Origin: CAYILR01 sp964364175
Lineage (GTDB): Bacteria; Bdellovibrionota; UBA1018
Length of the DNA: 25,828 nt
Reading direction: 5' to 3'
Assembly (NCBI GenBank): GCA_964364175.1
Contig: CAYILR010000051.1
Location: 1 to 25,828, forward strand
Positions 23,151 to 25,828 of the stretch are shown here, piece by piece (positions within the stretch are counted from its first letter, which is position 1; every line of letters starts with the position of its first letter). The notes under the pieces are model-generated. The model made no database searches, was not told where the DNA came from, and was given only the letters and a program-made list of their open reading frames with translations. The translations under genes were made by a program, and so were the position numbers.

Positions 23151-24982
23151 TGGGTACCTACGCATGGTCGGCAGAAGTTGATTTTTCAGCCCGCGTGGAT
23201 CGTGACACAATTTCCATGGATGACTCCCTGGTTCTTCGTTTGAGTCTTCAAGCTGAGTCGAATCTCGAAGTCGAAGACGTCAGCTTCAAGGCTCCTGAGT
23301 TCGAAGAGGTCAATGAGCATCGCAGCTCCTTCATTCGCTCTGTCTATGAGAATGGTCACATTCTCGTTCGCTACACGCAGGAAATCGTAAAATTTCTCCG
23401 TCCCAAGTCGACTGGGACTCACACCATCAAGGCCATTACAGCCAAGGTGAATGGTCATGATTTACACACTCGTGATTTAACGATTCACGTCGAGGACGGG
23501 GGGGGCAACGCGCCCTCTGTTCAGGGCCGTGGCGGGGTCGGCAATACTGCGGGGCTTCGTGCGGGTGCAAAAAAAGGTGGCAAACAGTTTTTTGCCCGCG
23601 CCGAGGTGGATCAACAGTCTGCCTACAAGGGTGAGCAGATTTTCGCGGTTTACTATCTTTATACCCAAATGCCGATTTCGCAGATGGAGGTCGATAAGTT
23701 TCCTACCTTTAAGGGATTTATCGCGGAGCAGTTGGAGATGCCGTTCCGTACAGGTCGCCCTCCGGTCGAAAGAGTGGTGGTCGATGGAGTGGCCTATCAA
23801 AAACTCACTTTGCTGAGATACGCGTTGTATCCCCTTCAAGAAGGCAAATTAAAGGTAGACCCGATGGGACTGAAATTTGCTTACCAAGCCAGCCGTCAAT
23901 GGGTGGATGATGCAGACCAATTCATTCATCAATTCTTCCAAATGGTCGCGCCACAGGTGGGGCATATCGCGACCGAACCGGTAGAAATTCAGGTGGAAAA
24001 ACTGCCCGAGGATGGGAAACCGGCTTCATACACAGGTGGAGTAGGAAAATTTACAGTCATGGCGGCGCTGAATCGTTCGACCGTGAGGGCGAATGATTCG
24101 GTCAATCTGACGATCAAAGTCGAGGGCAAAGGCAATGCCAGTGTTGTGGGTGAACCTAAGCCAGTTTGGCCACAAGGGGTGGATGTGTATGAGACGAAGT
24201 CTCGCTCCAAAACAAACCCCAACGGGGTGGGTGAGAAGATTTTCGAAGTTTTGCTGATTCCCAGGAATCCAGGCAAGGTCACATTGCCCAGCATCGAGTT
24301 TGCTTTTTTCGATCCTGGCAAAAAAGCTTACGTGGTCGAAAAAACAGATCCGATCGAATTGCAGGTCGAGCCAGGCGATCCGAATGCCGCACCCCCCATT
24401 CAAAACCAGCCAGTCGCGCGCGCTTCAGGTGGAGTCCCCGACAAGGCGGATCCCGAGGCAGCGATGCTCCAGACGGACGGCCTACAACGCTGGATAACGC
24501 GCCTATTGCCTTTTTTAATAGGTATTATTGTATTTATTGTCAGTGTATTCGTGGGGATCAAGGGGTTTCGAGCTATCTCCGGGCTGCGCTCCCGCCGACG
24601 GGAGCAGGGAGAGATCCGCAAGCGCAAGGCCACCAAGAGCTGGATGCACCTCAAATCTCTGGCTACGAAGGCTTGTGACCAGAACATGCCCTGGAACGAA
24701 GTCGTTTTGGCCTATGAGCTGCTCTGTGGAGCGATTTACGACGCAATTGATCAGCTTGCTGCAGTGGGATCTCGCTCGGCCTCGCGTTCTGAGCTGCGCC
24801 GGATCCTCATGGAAGGGCACCAGGTGAATCAGGACGTTTGGGAGGCGATCGAGAAGGTTCTCGCATTCGCCGAGACCGTTCGATTCGCCAGTTCTGCAGG
24901 CGTAGTGAGTGAACAGCAAGCCCGCGAGCAGTTAGCGACCTGGGTCGAGCAAGCTCAAGCTGCGATCGAATCAATTGAATGA
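23021..24982 (+). CDS. batD: BatD-like protein
   Basis: A 653-residue exported membrane protein of the BatD type. After the signal segment (ALFILLLGTYAWSA, cleavage about residue 50) comes a large beta-rich periplasmic part with repeated Ig-like stretches (VDFSARVDRDTISMDDSLVL; FFARAEVDQQSAYKGEQIF; GKFTVMAALNRSTVRANDSV). A membrane helix lies near 495-515 (PFLIGIIVFIVSVFVGIKGF), followed by a cytosolic helical tail of about 135 residues. The first 25 or so codons come from a palindromic element. ATG 23096 (after AAGGGCAGG) would give an ordinary signal peptide and may be the true start. Last gene of the cluster; its end overlaps the toxin gene by 12 bp. Confidence 0.88.
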   Translation: MKNAADFFKKTPFAPAGGGRAHKGRMPVGVFLRKGSVALFILLLGTYAWSAEVDFSARVDRDTISMDDSLVLRLSLQAESNLEVEDVSFKAPEFEEVNEHRSSFIRSVYENGHILVRYTQEIVKFLRPKSTGTHTIKAITAKVNGHDLHTRDLTIHVEDGGGNAPSVQGRGGVGNTAGLRAGAKKGGKQFFARAEVDQQSAYKGEQIFAVYYLYTQMPISQMEVDKFPTFKGFIAEQLEMPFRTGRPPVERVVVDGVAYQKLTLLRYALYPLQEGKLKVDPMGLKFAYQASRQWVDDADQFIHQFFQMVAPQVGHIATEPVEIQVEKLPEDGKPASYTGGVGKFTVMAALNRSTVRANDSVNLTIKVEGKGNASVVGEPKPVWPQGVDVYETKSRSKTNPNGVGEKIFEVLLIPRNPGKVTLPSIEFAFFDPGKKAYVVEKTDPIELQVEPGDPNAAPPIQNQPVARASGGVPDKADPEAAMLQTDGLQRWITRLLPFLIGIIVFIVSVFVGIKGFRAISGLRSRRREQGEIRKRKATKSWMHLKSLATKACDQNMPWNEVVLAYELLCGAIYDAIDQLAAVGSRSASRSELRRILMEGHQVNQDVWEAIEKVLAFAETVRFASSAGVVSEQQAREQLATWVEQAQAAIESIE

Positions 24983-25384
24983 AGAAATGATTTTTTTCTT
25001 GGCAAGCCGCGCGAAATACTGATCAAAAGAAAAAACAGGGATTCGATGAGTTCTAGCCAAAAAAGCAATGGACAGATCCGTATATTTTCCCAACAGCTTC
25101 TTATTTTTCATCTCAAAACCAAATCGGTGAAAATCTTCCATCAATGGAGAATTTAAATTCAGCTCGGTCAGGACGGATAGGATTCGGCTCAATTGAAGAT
25201 ACTCCCGTTCGTTGGAGGCCCCTACCAACAGCTCGTGTCTAATGACATCAGTGATCACCACGTTTTCTGATTCTAGCAAAGCCAACAAGGTTTCTTTGTT
25301 TTGCTGAGAGAGTCGAGCTGAAAAAAAATCAATCCAAACTGAAGTATCAACTAAAACGCTATTTTTTTGCAAAGCAGGGCTCAC
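24971..25384 (-). CDS. vapC: PIN-domain toxin, VapC family
   Basis: A 137-residue PIN-domain ribonuclease, the toxin of a VapBC pair; relatives cleave tRNA or rRNA. The four acidic residues of the metal site are visible: Asp13 in LVDTSVWIDFF, Glu51 in VIRHELLVG, Asp103 in GKYTDLSIAFLA and Asp121 in FSFDQYF. GTG 25384 is preferred because AGGGA lies upstream at good spacing; a TTG at 25390 would overlap the antitoxin stop. The gene follows vapB by two bases and ends tail to tail inside the last codons of batD. All catalytic residues are intact, so it is probably active. Confidence 0.9.
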   Translation of the reverse strand: MSPALQKNSVLVDTSVWIDFFSARLSQQNKETLLALLESENVVITDVIRHELLVGASNEREYLQLSRILSVLTELNLNSPLMEDFHRFGFEMKNKKLLGKYTDLSIAFLARTHRIPVFSFDQYFARLAKKKIISSFN

Positions 25385-25386
25385 TA

Positions 25387-25587
25387 TCAATCCCTATATT
25401 TTTTCAGAGTTTTTTGAGTCCAAGTTAAAGAGAATTTTCCGTAAGATTGCATCAGTTCTTCGATTTTTTTTCGTTTAAGATAAGAATCCAGTGCGATAAT
25501 GATCGCTTCTTTTTTTGTTTTTGCTCCGGACAGCAAAAGCACTGCCGATAGTTTTTCTGCGGGTAGATCGAAATTAGCTTTAGACAT
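25387..25587 (-). CDS. vapB: VapB family antitoxin
   Basis: A 66-residue antitoxin of the VapB type (PF09957-like). The family core LLLSGAKTKKEAIIIALDSYLKRKKIEEL spans about residues 18-46, forming the ribbon-helix-helix DNA-binding part. The C-terminal tail (FSLTWTQKTLKKYRD) would wrap around VapC. AAAGGA stands six bases before the ATG. It is upstream of and adjacent to vapC, the standard order, and VapBC complexes normally repress their own promoter. Confidence 0.88.
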   Translation of the reverse strand: MSKANFDLPAEKLSAVLLLSGAKTKKEAIIIALDSYLKRKKIEELMQSYGKFSLTWTQKTLKKYRD

Positions 25588-25619
25588 ATAGGATCCTTTC
25601 TAAAAATTATCTATGTACA

Positions 25620-25648
25620 AGAATATGAAATTTTGTGTACACGTGCAA
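25620..25648 (-). promoter_or_regulatory. vapBC promoter with palindromic operator-like sites
   Basis: On the minus strand TTGCAC (plus 25643-25648) and TATTCT (plus 25620-25625) are 17 bp apart, about 35 bases before vapB. The spacer contains the perfect palindrome GTGTACAC (25635-25642), and a related TGTACA lies on the other side of the -10 box (25614-25619). This suits autoregulation by the VapBC complex. Confidence 0.6.
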
Positions 25649-25775
25649 GCTTTTAATTTGGTCAAGAGATTATGGAGGCTCGATGTTGTTTGTAAAAAGC
25701 AATATAAAGCTTAAAAATAGTCATTTGTGACACATTGTTAAAAAAATGGGGGGGGGGTAAAATGGTATTCAGTTG

Positions 25776-25827
25776 CTGTGCCCCGGAGAGGTCGCGCGTC
25801 AAAATTTGAGGAAGTATTTTTTTGACG
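25776..25827. repeat. Right copy of the 52-bp terminal inverted repeat
   Basis: Perfect reverse complement of bases 1-52; one further base (25828) has no counterpart in the window. The 188 bp between vapB and this repeat hold the vapBC promoter and a run of ten G at about 25748-25757, with no supported gene. Confidence 0.85.
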
Positions 25828-25828
25828 G

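Noticed and set aside
1..25828. The whole window as a composite transposon or integrated element bounded by the end repeats
   Set aside because: It encloses single-copy core genes (dnaB, rplI, rpsF, tatC) and has no transposase, integrase or phage gene; flanking repeat copies explain the ends better.
1..25828. CRISPR array, tRNA or rRNA genes
   Set aside because: No regularly spaced direct repeats, no tRNA-like cloverleaf and no rRNA-like sequence were seen on reading both strands by eye; a tRNAscan or CRISPR search would settle it.

Overview
The window is chromosomal DNA, most likely from a member of the Bdellovibrionota. Three things suggest this: a TIGR02147/DUF4423 regulator, a family common in Bdellovibrio-like bacteria and fibrobacters; an rpsF - DUF2232 - rplI - dnaB block of the delta-proteobacterial type; and a MoxR/VWA (Bat-type) operon with many secreted orphan proteins. 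The assignment is inferred from gene content only. Both ends carry the same 52-bp sequence in inverted orientation, so the piece probably runs between two copies of a dispersed repeat.

Layout. 0.1-1.5 kb (minus): a HIT hydrolase followed by tightly coupled lrgA and lrgB. 1.6-3.0 kb (minus): a secreted subtilisin-like protease, separated from the HIT gene by a long hairpin. 3.1-3.7 kb (minus): a secreted orphan with a clear intrinsic terminator. 3.8-4.4 kb (plus): a cytosolic orphan. 4.4-5.9 kb: a membrane-anchored cyclophilin divergent from tatC. 5.9-7.2 kb looks AT-richer: an unpaired ribbon-helix-helix antitoxin divergent from a secreted metzincin-like metalloprotease, which is followed 14 bp later by the TIGR02147 regulator.

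8.1-11.7 kb (plus) is the information-processing block: rpsF (S6), a DUF2232 membrane protein, rplI (L9) and dnaB. The usual rpsR (S18) gene is missing between rpsF and the DUF2232 gene, and a 122-bp imperfect palindrome fills the rplI-dnaB gap. A secreted orphan follows.

12.5-25.0 kb (plus) is one long co-directional cluster: a 1612-residue lipoprotein, MoxR ATPase, DUF58, a one-TM adaptor, a VWA membrane protein (BatA-like), a VWA-TPR fusion (BatB+BatC-like) and BatD-like. From moxR onward the genes overlap or nearly touch. By family knowledge, the MoxR ATPase and the VWA proteins act together at the inner membrane on periplasmic or envelope clients. The giant lipoprotein, 25 bp upstream of moxR, is the most interesting unexplained part and could be an outer-membrane client or scaffold. 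A 138-bp palindrome overlaps the start of batD and is translated as its N-terminus. The window ends with a minus-strand VapBC toxin-antitoxin pair whose toxin gene overlaps the end of batD tail to tail.
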